From contig NZ_ASGZ01000002.1 in NCBI RefSeq assembly GCF_000495475.1, forward strand, positions 1-64,000: a stretch of DNA of 64,000 nt. The letters run 5' to 3'. The DNA is from Candidatus Halobonum tyrrellensis G22 (GTDB taxonomy: Archaea; Halobacteriota; Halobacteria; Halobacteriales; Haloferacaceae). Position 1 is the stretch's first letter. Each line of letters opens with the position of its first letter. Below the pieces are notes generated by a model that was given only the letters and a program-made list of their open reading frames with translations, did not search any database and was not told where the DNA came from. Positions 18,373 to 27,573 of this stretch are shown here, in pieces. Made by a program: the position numbers and the translations under genes.

Positions 18373-20816
18373 CCGACCACCTGGTCCCAGACGACCAGCA
18401 CCGACGGGGAGACGACCATCGCCGCGACGTACGAGTAGCCGATGCTCAGCGCGACCACGATCCCGAACTGCCCGAGGATCGGCGTGATCGCCAGCGCGAG
18501 CACGCCCATCCCGGAGGTCGTCGTCAGCATGCTGCCGGTGAGCGCCCCGCCCGTCCCGTTGATCGTCCGGCGGAGCGCGAACGTGACGTCGCCGCCGCTC
18601 TCCTCGTACTCGTCGGCGAACCGGTGGACGACGTGCGCGGAGTAGTCGATCCCCAGCCCGATCGCGATCGAGAGGATGGTCGCCGTCAGCGCGTTCAGCG
18701 GGATGCCGAGGTAGCGCATCGTCCCGGCGATGAACGCCACCGCGACCACGATGGGGACGAGGTTGGCGAGCCCGAGCGACCACGAGTCGTTCGTGATCTT
18801 GTACGCGATCACGAGGAACACCGCCGTCGCCGCGAGCGCGAGCGCGAGGCTCTCGATCGCCGAGCTGAAGATGGTGTTCGTGACCGCGACGAGGACGAAC
18901 GTCTGACCGGTCGCGGTCGACGACTGGCGGAACCGCTCGGCCATCGTCTCGCCGCCCGAGACGACCGCGTCCTGGCTGGCGCCCGCCTCGGCGGTGTAGA
19001 CGACCTGCGCGCTGCGGTAGTCGTCGGTGAGGTAGTCGTCCGCCTGGTCGGCGTACGGCGAGGCGAACAGTTCGTCGTAGATCCGCTCGAGATTCTGGTC
19101 GGGGATGCCGTCGTCGTCGATGTCGTTCCGGTCGACGAGCGCGGCGAACTCAGGCGACTGGTCGGCGTAGTCGCGGATCACCGTGACGATGCTCGACGAC
19201 TCGGCGTACCGGTCGTCGGTGACGAACACGTCGGGGGGACTCTGACTCGCCTGCTGGATCGACTCCAGCGTCGATCCCCTGCGTAAGTCCCCCTCGACGT
19301 AGATGATGACGGAACTCCCCTGGGAGGACTCGAAGTTCTCCTCGAGGAAGTCGAGGTTCCGCGTCACCGTGTACGTCCCCGGCGCGAACGGCTCCGGAAG
19401 CTCCTGGAGCCACTGGGGCTGTTCGGCCGGCGGGAGGAAGTCCTCCTGGGAGAAGGTGGTGTCGACGCCGGTGCCGTACGCGCCCACGCTGGCCGTCGAC
19501 ACCAGGACGACGACCAGAAACAGCCGGGGGGCGTACCGGGAGACGGTGACGCCGACGCCGAGCACCGTGCTCAGCACGGAGTCCTCGCTCCCCAGCGGGT
19601 TCGACCCGAACCGCGGCAGGCCGACCCGCTCGCGGAACCGGTCCATCATCACCTTCGCCGCCGGGAGGAAGATCCCGAAGATGAAGAACGTAAAGAGGAT
19701 CCCGACCGCCGCGACCAGCCCGAAGTCGCGGATCGGCGCGAGGTCGCTGATCGTGTTCGAGAGGAAGCCCAACACGGTCGTGACGGTGACGATGGTGAAC
19801 GCCACGAGCAGTTGGTCGGTCGTGATCCGCATCGACGTCGAGATGTCGCGTCCCTCGACGCGCTCCTCCCGATACCGGTTGATCGCGTGGATGCCGAAGT
19901 CGATCCCGACTGCGAGCAACAGCGGCGGGACCGCGATCAGCATCTGCGAGAACGCGATCCCCGCCAGTCCCATGAAGCCGAACGTCCAGATGATGGCGAT
20001 CAACAGCGAGACGACCCCCAACAGGAGGTCGAACGGATCGCGGTAGGAGATGACGAGGAACACCAGGATGAGGACCACCGCCGCGGGCACGACGATCAAC
20101 AGCGAGTCGAGGATGACGCTGGACAGTTCCGCGGAGATGAGGCCGCTGCCGAACACCTCGATGTCGCTGCCGACGGTGGTGGTGATGTACTGGATCTGCT
20201 CTTGGATGCCCGTCAGCGGACTGGTCCCACCCGTCCCCGCGCCCGACGAGCCGGCGCCGGGCACGTCGTGGCTGACGACGCCGATGGTCGCCGACGCCGT
20301 GACCGACTCGCGGTTGACGTCGTCGCTGACGAGCGACTGCGCGCTCTGGGTCGACAACACCTGTCGGGCGGCCGTCCGCACCTCGGTCCGGGTCGCCCCC
20401 TCCATGGCGTCGATCTGCGCTTCGAGCGTCGTCGCGCTCGGGTCGAGCGTCCGCGCGACGATGCTGGCGAAACTCGACGTGCTCGTGACGCGTAAGCCCT
20501 CCCGCTGTTGGGCGCGGTACTGCACCCGCAACATGTCGAGCATCGCCTCCTTCGCGAGCACGTTCTGTCCGCGCTGGATGAGCTGTGTGCTCCCGCCGCC
20601 GTCGTCGAACGGTTGGCTGAACTCGCGGTCGACGGAGTCGAGCGCGTCCGCCGCGGGCGAGTCCTCGGTGAACTGGCTGGTGCCGGCCTCCGTCGAGATG
20701 TTGCCCAGCCCCGCGCTGAACACCAGCGTCACCACGAAGAACGCGATGACGACGGTCTTCGTCCGGTTGACGATGTAATCGTCGATGGTTTCGATGTACG
20801 ATTCGTAGTCGATCAT
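18369..20816 (-). CDS. RND superfamily (MMPL-type) exporter
   Basis: An 815-residue membrane protein built of two homologous halves. Each half has one helix, a large extracytoplasmic loop and then five helices, about 12 in all. The sterol-sensing/MMPL motifs GIDFGIHAINRYREER and GLGIDYSAHVVHRFADEY are visible in the two halves. Such proteins use the ion gradient to export hydrophobic or lipid-like compounds. It is 6 nt downstream of a secreted, C-terminally anchored partner protein, and a TetR regulator is divergent from the operon, the usual layout for an inducible efflux system. The substrate is not predictable. Confidence 0.88.
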   Translation of the reverse strand: MIDYESYIETIDDYIVNRTKTVVIAFFVVTLVFSAGLGNISTEAGTSQFTEDSPAADALDSVDREFSQPFDDGGGSTQLIQRGQNVLAKEAMLDMLRVQYRAQQREGLRVTSTSSFASIVARTLDPSATTLEAQIDAMEGATRTEVRTAARQVLSTQSAQSLVSDDVNRESVTASATIGVVSHDVPGAGSSGAGTGGTSPLTGIQEQIQYITTTVGSDIEVFGSGLISAELSSVILDSLLIVVPAAVVLILVFLVISYRDPFDLLLGVVSLLIAIIWTFGFMGLAGIAFSQMLIAVPPLLLAVGIDFGIHAINRYREERVEGRDISTSMRITTDQLLVAFTIVTVTTVLGFLSNTISDLAPIRDFGLVAAVGILFTFFIFGIFLPAAKVMMDRFRERVGLPRFGSNPLGSEDSVLSTVLGVGVTVSRYAPRLFLVVVLVSTASVGAYGTGVDTTFSQEDFLPPAEQPQWLQELPEPFAPGTYTVTRNLDFLEENFESSQGSSVIIYVEGDLRRGSTLESIQQASQSPPDVFVTDDRYAESSSIVTVIRDYADQSPEFAALVDRNDIDDDGIPDQNLERIYDELFASPYADQADDYLTDDYRSAQVVYTAEAGASQDAVVSGGETMAERFRQSSTATGQTFVLVAVTNTIFSSAIESLALALAATAVFLVIAYKITNDSWSLGLANLVPIVVAVAFIAGTMRYLGIPLNALTATILSIAIGLGIDYSAHVVHRFADEYEESGGDVTFALRRTINGTGGALTGSMLTTTSGMGVLALAITPILGQFGIVVALSIGYSYVAAMVVSPSVLVVWDQVVG

Positions 20817-20822
20817 CGGGGG

Positions 20823-22442
20823 TTAGCTCCGGCTGCGGTACCAGAGGGCTCCACCGACGAGCGCCACGACGACGAGAACGACGCCGATGATCCCCCACGG
20901 CAGCCCGCCGCTGTCGGTCGGTTCGGTGACGTCGACGGGAACCGAGTACGTGTCGGAGAGCTGCGTCTCGCCGCCGGTCTCGTACTGGAAGTCGACGTTG
21001 AACGAGTAGGTCCGGTCGGGGATCGCGTCCGCGCCCGCGCCGAGTTCGAACACGAGTTCGGTCGTCTCGCCCGGCCCGATCTGGCGGGCGAACGCGGTGT
21101 CGCTCGGCAGCGACAGGTCGTTGTCGGTGAACGCCCGCGCGTCGATGTTCCGGAGCGTCTCCTCGCCGTTGTTCGTCACGAGCAGCGTGACGGTCCGGGT
21201 CTGGCCCGCCTCGAGCGTCTCGTTCTCCAGCCGGACGTCGAAGCGGTCCCGCTGCGGCTGGACGTCCGCCTGCACGTTGAGCTGCGAGCTCTGCCGTTGG
21301 TCGTCATCGGAGTCGAGATACTGGACCTGGAACGCGAACTGGCGCTGGCCGGGTTCGCTGTTCTGGCTGACCTCGACCGGAACCGAGAACTCCGCGGACT
21401 CACCCGCTTCGAGCGTGCCGAGCGAGAACTCGGTCTCCTGGGCGTTGACGTTCTGCGAGGAGGGGCTGAACACCACGACGGCGTCGTGTGCCGTCGAGGG
21501 ACCCCGGTTGGTGATCGACCCGCTCAGATTCCCCTCGCGGCCGACACGGAGCGTCGACTCGTCCGCATCCAGCGAGAACTCCTGTTCGGGTTCGGGGACG
21601 ATCCCCGTCGAGAGCGGCTGTGACTCGGTCGTCACGCCGTCCTCGTCGTCGTACTGGACGCTCGCTTGGACCGCGTACGGTTCGGTGAGCGCACCCGACG
21701 CCACCGCGGCCTGGACGCGGACCGTCTGCCGCCCGTCGGCGCTCCAGTTGCCGACGTACCGGGAGGTGCTGGCCGACTGTCCGAACGTCACGTCGCCGCT
21801 CATCGACTGGAGGGTGACGGTCGCGTCCGACGCCTCCGCCGAGCCGACGTTCTCCATCGTGAGCGCGACCGGGCCGGTGCCGCCGACCTGCGCGTCGGTC
21901 GTGATGTTCACGATCTCGAAGCGCGCGCTGTCGGTGATCTCGATCGTCACGTACTCGTCTTCGGTGACGTCGTCGCGGTCGAGCACCTCGCCCGTGTAGT
22001 CGACGCTCTCGACGTGCCGGTAGGAGATGTCGATCGGGAGGCGGTACTCGCCGGGTTCGGCGTCCTCGTGGACGGAGACCCGGAACTCCGCGTCGGTCAC
22101 GCCGCCGTCCTGGAGGGCGCCGAGCGCGATCTCGTTCGTCTTGACGTCGACGGGCGCGCTCCCGCTCTCCAGTTCGACGCTCAGGTCGCGCGCGGTCGTC
22201 ACCTGCGCCTGCTGGTCCGCGCTCGGCGTGCTGGGCGCGCCGGAGCGGAAGTTGACCTGTCTGGAGTCGCCCGCGTTGGTCAACTGGACCGCCAGCGTCG
22301 TCTCCGCACCGGGTTCGAGCGTGTTGTCGGGCGCGAACACCTCGATGTCGGGTGACCCCGTGTACCCGGCCAGCGCCACGCCGGGCACCAGCAGCATCGC
22401 GACGAGCGCCACCGCACCCGCCTTTCGCCAGTTCACTCGCAT
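20823..22442 (-). CDS. Secreted CARDB/COG1361-type partner of RND exporter
   Basis: A 539-residue exported protein. A Sec signal (about 8-25) is followed by three to four beta-sandwich repeats of the CARDB/NEW3 type (phrases such as LEPGAETTLAVQLTNAG, LEAGESAEFSVPVEV and LEAGQTRTVTLLVTNNGEE). A single helix near 513-533 precedes a short basic tail (WYRSRS), giving a cell-surface anchored protein. Such S-layer-domain-like proteins often sit beside RND exporters in haloarchaea. It is the first gene of the exporter operon, with an operator-like site about 60 nt upstream. Confidence 0.8.
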   Translation of the reverse strand: MRVNWRKAGAVALVAMLLVPGVALAGYTGSPDIEVFAPDNTLEPGAETTLAVQLTNAGDSRQVNFRSGAPSTPSADQQAQVTTARDLSVELESGSAPVDVKTNEIALGALQDGGVTDAEFRVSVHEDAEPGEYRLPIDISYRHVESVDYTGEVLDRDDVTEDEYVTIEITDSARFEIVNITTDAQVGGTGPVALTMENVGSAEASDATVTLQSMSGDVTFGQSASTSRYVGNWSADGRQTVRVQAAVASGALTEPYAVQASVQYDDEDGVTTESQPLSTGIVPEPEQEFSLDADESTLRVGREGNLSGSITNRGPSTAHDAVVVFSPSSQNVNAQETEFSLGTLEAGESAEFSVPVEVSQNSEPGQRQFAFQVQYLDSDDDQRQSSQLNVQADVQPQRDRFDVRLENETLEAGQTRTVTLLVTNNGEETLRNIDARAFTDNDLSLPSDTAFARQIGPGETTELVFELGAGADAIPDRTYSFNVDFQYETGGETQLSDTYSVPVDVTEPTDSGGLPWGIIGVVLVVVALVGGALWYRSRS

Positions 22443-22502
22443 CCGTCCCCCCCGTCCGCGACCGACCGTTCGGTGTGACCCGCTGTGTCGCCGTCCCGTA
22501 TA

Positions 22503-22518
22503 CTGAACATTTAGTCAG
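22503..22518. promoter_or_regulatory. Operator-like site of the RND operon
   Basis: CTGAACATTTAGTCAG has CTGA/TCAG ends and lies just downstream of a minus-strand TATA-like CATTTATC (about 22538-22545), near the expected transcript start. It shares TGAAC-N-TT-N-AGT with the site in front of the tetR gene, so both are probably bound by that regulator (inference). Confidence 0.5.
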
Positions 22519-22787
22519 AGTCACGTTACGGGGCGGGGTAGATAAATGGTAGGGAACCGGTCCAAACAGAGTGATAGTTGTTTTCTACACACAGACGTAT
22601 CCGACGGAGCGCGACCGCGCCGGACGCGTGAGAACGTCGTGTACGTCCGTCTCCCGGAGCACTACCGGCCCGACGACCCGTGGTCGGCGCCGCGTGCGTT
22701 CGGTGGGTGAGCGTTCAACTCCCGCGACTTGTAGCTTCTGGTAAGTGGCTCGCCGGTCGGACGGACCACACCGACAAGTTTTATACC

Positions 22788-22803
22788 AACTTAACGTTCA
22801 ACT
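22788..22803. promoter_or_regulatory. Operator-like site of the tetR promoter
   Basis: AACTTAACGTTCAACT is a partial dyad centred on AACGTT. It directly follows the TATA-like TTTTATA (about 22779-22785) and precedes the expected transcript start near 22808. Its reverse complement contains TGAACGTTAAGT, matching the RND-operon site in 10 of the 12 core positions. Autoregulation by the TetR protein is inferred. Confidence 0.5.
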
Positions 22804-22809
22804 AGGTCC

Positions 22810-22983
22810 ATGACGCGGACGCAGCCACGGACCGGCCCGCCCCGTCGCGCCGCGCGCGGGCGGCCCGGCGACGGGAGCGATCGCCGGGCCGGCCGGCGGG
22901 AACGGCGGTCGGTACGCGCACGAGTCGAACCGACGGGGGTGACCGAGCGCGCCGGCGCGACGACCGGCGGCGCGCGTCGATGA
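22810..22983 (+). CDS. Candidate 57-residue leader ORF before tetR
   Basis: ATG 22810 lies about 26 nt after the TATA element, at the expected leaderless start. The 57-codon frame ends in a stop overlapping the tetR start (ATGATGG), allowing coupled translation. The product would be very arginine-rich, unlike the acidic proteome, so its function as a protein is doubtful. If it is not translated, the tetR mRNA has a 170-nt leader. Confidence 0.35.
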   Translation: MTRTQPRTGPPRRAARGRPGDGSDRRAGRRERRSVRARVEPTGVTERAGATTGGARR

Positions 22984-23594
22984 TGGATTCCGGATGGGAC
23001 TCGACCGACGGGAAGTGGAGCGCGGCCGAAGAGGCGATCATGCACGCCACCTACCGGGCGCTGTTGACCCACGGCTACGCCAACCTCTCCATCTCGCGAA
23101 TCGCCGAGGAGTTCGACAAGTCGAAGGCGTCGATCTACTACCACTACGACTCGAAGGACGAACTGCTCGTGGCGTTTCTCGACTTCGCGGCCGACCGGTT
23201 CGAGGCGCTGTTCGACACCCAGGTGGGCGAGGACCCGAGCGCGGACTTGGAACACGTCGTCGAGAAACTGCTGCCGCTCGACCCCGCCGAAGAGCAGCGT
23301 CAACTCCACTCGGTCCAGGTGGAACTCCGCGCGCAGGCGGTGACCGAGGAGGCGTTCCGCGAGCAGTTCTCCAAACTCGACGACCGGATCGTGGCGACGG
23401 TCCGCGACATCATCGAGCGCGGCATCGCGGAGGGGGAGTTCCGCGACGTCGACTCGACGCGGGTGGCCGAACACGTCCTCGCGGTGGTCAACGGCGCGAT
23501 GTACGGCCGGGCGACCGCCGAGCGGAAGAGCACGGCGGCCGTCCGCGTCTCGCTGTCGTCGTACCTCGACGCCGAACTCCACCGGGGGGAGTGA
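22980..23594 (+). CDS. TetR/AcrR family transcriptional regulator
   Basis: A 204-residue repressor. The N-terminal TetR HTH is at about 20-65 (HGYANLSISRIAEEFDKSKASIYYHYDSKDELL), with the recognition helix KASIYYHYDSK highly typical; the rest is an all-helical ligand-binding domain. It is divergent from the secreted-protein/RND/TrmB operon and very probably controls it, releasing DNA when the exporter substrate binds. Two consecutive ATGs (22980 and 22983) are possible starts. Operator-like sites with a shared core lie in both promoters. Confidence 0.85.
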   Translation: MMDSGWDSTDGKWSAAEEAIMHATYRALLTHGYANLSISRIAEEFDKSKASIYYHYDSKDELLVAFLDFAADRFEALFDTQVGEDPSADLEHVVEKLLPLDPAEEQRQLHSVQVELRAQAVTEEAFREQFSKLDDRIVATVRDIIERGIAEGEFRDVDSTRVAEHVLAVVNGAMYGRATAERKSTAAVRVSLSSYLDAELHRGE

Positions 23595-23614
23595 CGCCGA
23601 CCCGCGGCCGGCGG

Positions 23615-24469
23615 TCAGTCGAGCACCAGCCACGGCACGTCGACCAGCGGCGGGATGTGGGTCTCGACGTGGTGTTCCCAGACGCCGTGTTCGCCGAACG
23701 CCTCGCCGTGGTCGGCGGTCACGACCACCCGGCCGTCGAGGTCGGACGCGAGGTCGGACGCGGCCGCGAGCGCGAGACGGAGGTTCTCCTCGTAGTACGA
23801 CCGGATGGTCTCCGCGAACCCCCGCCCGCCGATGTCGAACACGCTCGCGGGGTCGAGTTCGACGAGCATCCCCAGCATCATCGCCACCTGGCTCCGGCCG
23901 AGTCGGCGTTCGACCCACTCCCTGACCGCGCCGACCGCCGACCCGTCCGGGGGGTCGTCCTCCGGAGGCGCCGCGACGCCGCCGCGGATCCGTCTCAGCT
24001 TCCGACCCGTCCCCCGCCGGAGGTACGGCGCGTGCGGCTGGAGGTAGTGGACCACCAGCGGGTCGTCCGTCTCCTCGCGCCACCGCCGGGCGTGTTCGGT
24101 CACGGACCCGGGGGTGACCGCGCCGAGGTCGTCGTCCCACGCGTCGCGCCAGAGGTCGACCACCGTATCGATGTGGTCGGCGGCGGCCCACTCGTACTCG
24201 CAGGAGGCGCCCCACCGCAACTCGTCGAGCGGGACGCCGAGACTGTTGACGAACGGGTTCGCCGAGAGGTAGGTGATGTCGTGGTCGGCGGTGAACGTCT
24301 TGGCGGCCCACTCGGGCGTCGCCGACCCCGGACTTCTGCGTTTTTGTAGGTCACCCGAGAAGTACCCGTCGTACAGCCGCTCGAAGGAATCGTACCGACA
24401 GGCGTCCAACACGATCAGACAGTCCCACTCCTCTCCGGTCGCGTCCTGTACAGGTACGGTATTTGTCAT
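23615..24469 (-). CDS. Sulfatase/alkaline-phosphatase superfamily hydrolase
   Basis: A 284-residue soluble protein of the alkaline phosphatase superfamily. It has the N-terminal metal-binding LIVLDACRYDSF motif (about 18-29) and the C-terminal VVTADHGEAFGEHG motif with Asp and His metal ligands (about 250-264), plus HYLQPHAPYL in the middle. It is shorter than classical sulfatases and has no membrane segment. The nucleophile position corresponds to CRYDS, so sulfatase, phosphodiesterase or phosphotransferase activity are all possible. A TATA-like AGAATAAC near 24495-24502 gives it its own promoter next to the upstream membrane gene. Confidence 0.75.
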   Translation of the reverse strand: MTNTVPVQDATGEEWDCLIVLDACRYDSFERLYDGYFSGDLQKRRSPGSATPEWAAKTFTADHDITYLSANPFVNSLGVPLDELRWGASCEYEWAAADHIDTVVDLWRDAWDDDLGAVTPGSVTEHARRWREETDDPLVVHYLQPHAPYLRRGTGRKLRRIRGGVAAPPEDDPPDGSAVGAVREWVERRLGRSQVAMMLGMLVELDPASVFDIGGRGFAETIRSYYEENLRLALAAASDLASDLDGRVVVTADHGEAFGEHGVWEHHVETHIPPLVDVPWLVLD

Positions 24470-24495
24470 AATTTGGGAGGTGGTACGTCGACGAG

Positions 24496-25077
24496 TTATT
24501 CTTTTCGGTCGGGTCGACCGGCGCTGTCGTCGCGGCCCGTGAGGTTGCCGAGGAGGCGGTCGCCGAACCGGACCACGAGCGACGCGCCCACCAGGTCGAA
24601 CACGACGTCGAGGGCCGTGTCAAGCGGGCCGTACGAGACCAACAGCGGGTCGAGACCCACCCGCCGTGAGGCGGCGTGGACGGCGTACTCGCCGAGTTCC
24701 CAGACGACACCGCCGACGGCCACGGTTCCGACGACGAGCGGACGGGGGTCGCGGCCGCGCCGCCTGGCGACGACGTGGACTGCCCCGCCGAGCATCGTCG
24801 CCGAGAGGGTGTGGGTGAGGTGGTCCCACCAGGGGACGTCGTCGTACGGGCCGAGCATCCCGACCGCGTGCGCGAGCATCCCCCCTTCGACGTAGAGCCG
24901 CTGCCACGGTCGGAACTCGACGTCGTAGCGCCGTTCGACGAATCCGGGGAGGTAGCTACACGCGAGTGTGATCAGCCCGTTCGCGACCGCTCCCGGGTTC
25001 CGGTCGCGGAGTCCGGCGAGACAGACCGCGACGAGTGCCGCCCGTAGCCCGCACTCCGTGTCCTCCGTCGTGAGCAT
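24496..25077 (-). CDS. Small integral membrane protein, DUF2238/YjdF-like
   Basis: A 193-residue protein with about five hydrophobic segments. The motif WWDHLTHTLSATMLGG and the later WELGEYAVH and GPLDTALDVVFDLVGA segments resemble the DUF2238/YjdF membrane family; biochemical role is unknown. ATG 25077 is chosen because a TATA-like GCGATAAACC (25102-25111) lies about 27 nt upstream; the longer upstream frame is not acidic. It precedes the sulfatase-like gene on the same strand. Confidence 0.7.
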   Translation of the reverse strand: MLTTEDTECGLRAALVAVCLAGLRDRNPGAVANGLITLACSYLPGFVERRYDVEFRPWQRLYVEGGMLAHAVGMLGPYDDVPWWDHLTHTLSATMLGGAVHVVARRRGRDPRPLVVGTVAVGGVVWELGEYAVHAASRRVGLDPLLVSYGPLDTALDVVFDLVGASLVVRFGDRLLGNLTGRDDSAGRPDRKE

Positions 25078-25203
25078 CGTGCTCGATCTGTCTCCGGGGG
25101 GGTTTATCGCTCGCGGGTTACGAACCCGGCGGTCGGCGGGAACGGCGGACGGAGAACCCACGGCGGAGGCCGCCACCCGACCGCCGGGGGTCGAGGACCC
25201 CCG

Positions 25204-26121
25204 CTACCGTCCGTCGGGGTCGGCCGCCTCGGTCCCGGCGTCGGCCGCGTCCGCATCCCCGTCGACGGGTGCGCGGACCGTCAACACCGGGACCGGTGCG
25301 GTCCGGACCAGCGCCTCGGTGACGCTCCCCAGCATGTAGCGGTCGAACCCGGTCCGACCGTGGGTCCCGACGACGACGAGGTCTACGTCGTGCTCTTCGA
25401 CGTACGAGTCGACCGTCCGGTGGATCGACGACCCGTACTCCATCGCCGTCGTCGGGTCGACGCCTCGCTCCTCGGCGAACGCGGACGCCTCGTCGAGCAC
25501 CGCCTCCGCGCTGGCTTCGAGCGACGCCGACTGGATGTCGGTCCGGACGTCGACGCCGAGGCTGGCGACGTCGACGACCGACAGCAGGTGGAGCGCCGCC
25601 CCCGACCCGTTCGCGACGTCGACGCCACGCGCGAGCGCCTCGTCCGCGCAGTCGCTCCCGTCGGTCGGGACCAGCACCGTCCGGTAGGGGTAGTCGACGG
25701 CGGCGTCCGGCCGGATCGTGAGCACCGGCACGTTCGACCGCCGGACCACCCGCTCGGTCGTGCTCCCGAGCAGGAGGCGGCCGAGGCCACGCCGCCCGCG
25801 GGTCGGCATCACGACGGTGTCGACCGCCTCGGCGTCGGCGTAGTCGACGATCTCGGCGTACGGTTCGCCGCGCACCACCGCGGTCACGACCGACACCCCG
25901 CGTTCGCGGGCGCGGTCCGCCGTCTCGTCGACCACCGTCTCGCCCGCGGCCACGAGACCGTCGGCGGTGGCGTCGCCCAGACGGACGCCCGCGTTGGTCG
26001 TGTCGGCCACGTGGAGGACGTGGACCGTCGCGTCGCGAGCCTCGGCGACGTCGAGGACGTGGCCGAAGGCGGCCGACGCGCCCTCGCTGCCGTCGGTTGG
26101 GAAGAGGAGCGTCCCGTACAT
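25204..26121 (-). CDS. Tandem universal stress protein (two UspA domains)
   Basis: A 305-residue protein with two Usp domains, about 1-142 and 148-290. Each ends with the ATP-binding glycine-rich motif, seen as TRGRRGLGRLLLGSTTERV and GTHGRTGFDRYMLGSVTEAL, the G-2x-G-9x-G(S/T) type that binds ATP. The last 15 residues are an acidic tail. ATG 26121 follows a T-rich BRE/TATA element (about 26144-26153). Such proteins respond to starvation and stress; specific role unknown. It is divergent from the PfkB kinase. Confidence 0.88.
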   Translation of the reverse strand: MYGTLLFPTDGSEGASAAFGHVLDVAEARDATVHVLHVADTTNAGVRLGDATADGLVAAGETVVDETADRARERGVSVVTAVVRGEPYAEIVDYADAEAVDTVVMPTRGRRGLGRLLLGSTTERVVRRSNVPVLTIRPDAAVDYPYRTVLVPTDGSDCADEALARGVDVANGSGAALHLLSVVDVASLGVDVRTDIQSASLEASAEAVLDEASAFAEERGVDPTTAMEYGSSIHRTVDSYVEEHDVDLVVVGTHGRTGFDRYMLGSVTEALVRTAPVPVLTVRAPVDGDADAADAGTEAADPDGR

Positions 26122-26277
26122 GGTCGACCGTTCGACCCGCGAGTACAAAAAACGGTCAGCGCGTCCCCACGCGGCGAGACCGCCGCGGCCTCGTCGGGCG
26201 GCGCGGGTCGCGCCCCGGGACCCACCCGGGGTACCCGCGAACCGTACGCTTTTGCCGGCGACCGACCAACCGCAGCC

Positions 26278-27327
26278 GTGTCGCGAGAGTCGGACGGTCC
26301 CGACGGGTCGGACGCGTACGGTCGCCTCCGCGACCGGCTGACCGAGCGGCCGGCGCCGACGCTCGCCACCCTCCCGGACGGGAGCGTCGACCGTCACTGT
26401 ACGCTCGCGGGCGGCGACGGCGCGTTCGACCGCCGGGCGGCGTTGGGGCGGGCGCTGGTCGACGGCGACCCATCGACGTTCGCGCTGTCGGTCGACTCGG
26501 TCGAACCCGGCGGACAGGCGGTCAACGCCGCCCAGCAACTCCACGCGCTTGGGAGCGACGTGACCTGCTACGGTCACCTCGACCACCCGGTGTTCGACGA
26601 CCTCGACTTCGAGACGGCGTCGATGGGGTCGCCCGCGTCGGTGTGCGCGTTCGACTTCGACGAGGGCGACGTGATGGTGGTCGACCGGACCGACGACGAC
26701 TGGGCGCTCGCGGACCTACGACGGGTCGCGGACCCCGGTCTCGCCGGCGTGTTCGACGTGGACGCCGTCTGCTGGAGCAACTGGAGTTCCGCGCCCGCGA
26801 TGGGAGCGGCGTTCCACGAACTGGGTCGCGAGGAACTCCCCCGGGTCCCGTTCGTCTTCGACCCGGGCGGCCTCGACGGCGTCGGTGCCGAAGGGGTGGA
26901 GGCGCTCCGCGACGCCATCGCGTCGCTCGGGTCGACGTTCGACGTGGTGTACAGCGTCAACCGGGCGGAACTCCGCGCGACGGCCGCGACGCTCCCCGGC
27001 CCGCCCGCCGTCGACGACGACGCCCGCCTCGACGCGGTTCGGGAGGCGACGGGCGTCACGGCCGCCGTGGTACACGCGACCGACGAGGCGGTCGTCGCCA
27101 CCGCCGACCGCCGGACGACCGTCGAGAGCCTCGACGTCGACCGGGTGGCCCGACACACCGGCGGCGGCGACCACTTCTCGGGCGGGCTGGCGTACGCGCT
27201 GGCGAACGGCTGGGCGTGGGACGTCGCGCTCGCGTGCGGCAACGCCTGCGCGGCCCACTACGTCGAGACCGCCGACCACGGCTCCGTCGACGACATCGTC
27301 TCGCGTATCGAGCGGACCGCCCCCTGA
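26278..27327 (+). CDS. PfkB family carbohydrate kinase
   Basis: A 349-residue ribokinase-fold kinase. The early substrate region has EPGGQAVNAAQQLHALGSDV and the C-terminal catalytic motif is HTGGGDHFSGGLAYAL, where Asp is the base and the GGGD replaces the usual GAGD. Substrate (sugar, nucleoside or keto-deoxy sugar) cannot be told. GTG 26278 is chosen because it lies about 28 nt after a TATA-like ACGCTTTT; the upstream open frame runs antisense through the Usp gene and is a shadow. Confidence 0.85.
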   Translation: MSRESDGPDGSDAYGRLRDRLTERPAPTLATLPDGSVDRHCTLAGGDGAFDRRAALGRALVDGDPSTFALSVDSVEPGGQAVNAAQQLHALGSDVTCYGHLDHPVFDDLDFETASMGSPASVCAFDFDEGDVMVVDRTDDDWALADLRRVADPGLAGVFDVDAVCWSNWSSAPAMGAAFHELGREELPRVPFVFDPGGLDGVGAEGVEALRDAIASLGSTFDVVYSVNRAELRATAATLPGPPAVDDDARLDAVREATGVTAAVVHATDEAVVATADRRTTVESLDVDRVARHTGGGDHFSGGLAYALANGWAWDVALACGNACAAHYVETADHGSVDDIVSRIERTAP

Positions 27328-27573
27328 GTCCCGGTCGGCTGGAGTCGGTAGACCCGCGTTCCGGCCGGTCGCCCTCGCCCCGACCGAGGTGAAAGACCGT
27401 GGGCTACGCGACGCTTCCCGCTCGCCGTCGACCCGTCCGTCCCACGCGAGGTCGAACCCGGTCGGCGCGGACGCGCGACCGCTCGCGACCGGGGGCGGTC
27501 GGTGTTCCGAGCGTCCGAGAATCGCGTGCGAAGTTGAAGCAGTTGGAGCCACGAGACCCACGCGGAGACAACG

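Noticed and set aside
25204-26586. Longer Usp frame starting at 26586
   Set aside because: The first 155 codons run antisense through the PfkB gene; the Usp domain starts at ATG 26121 with its own promoter.
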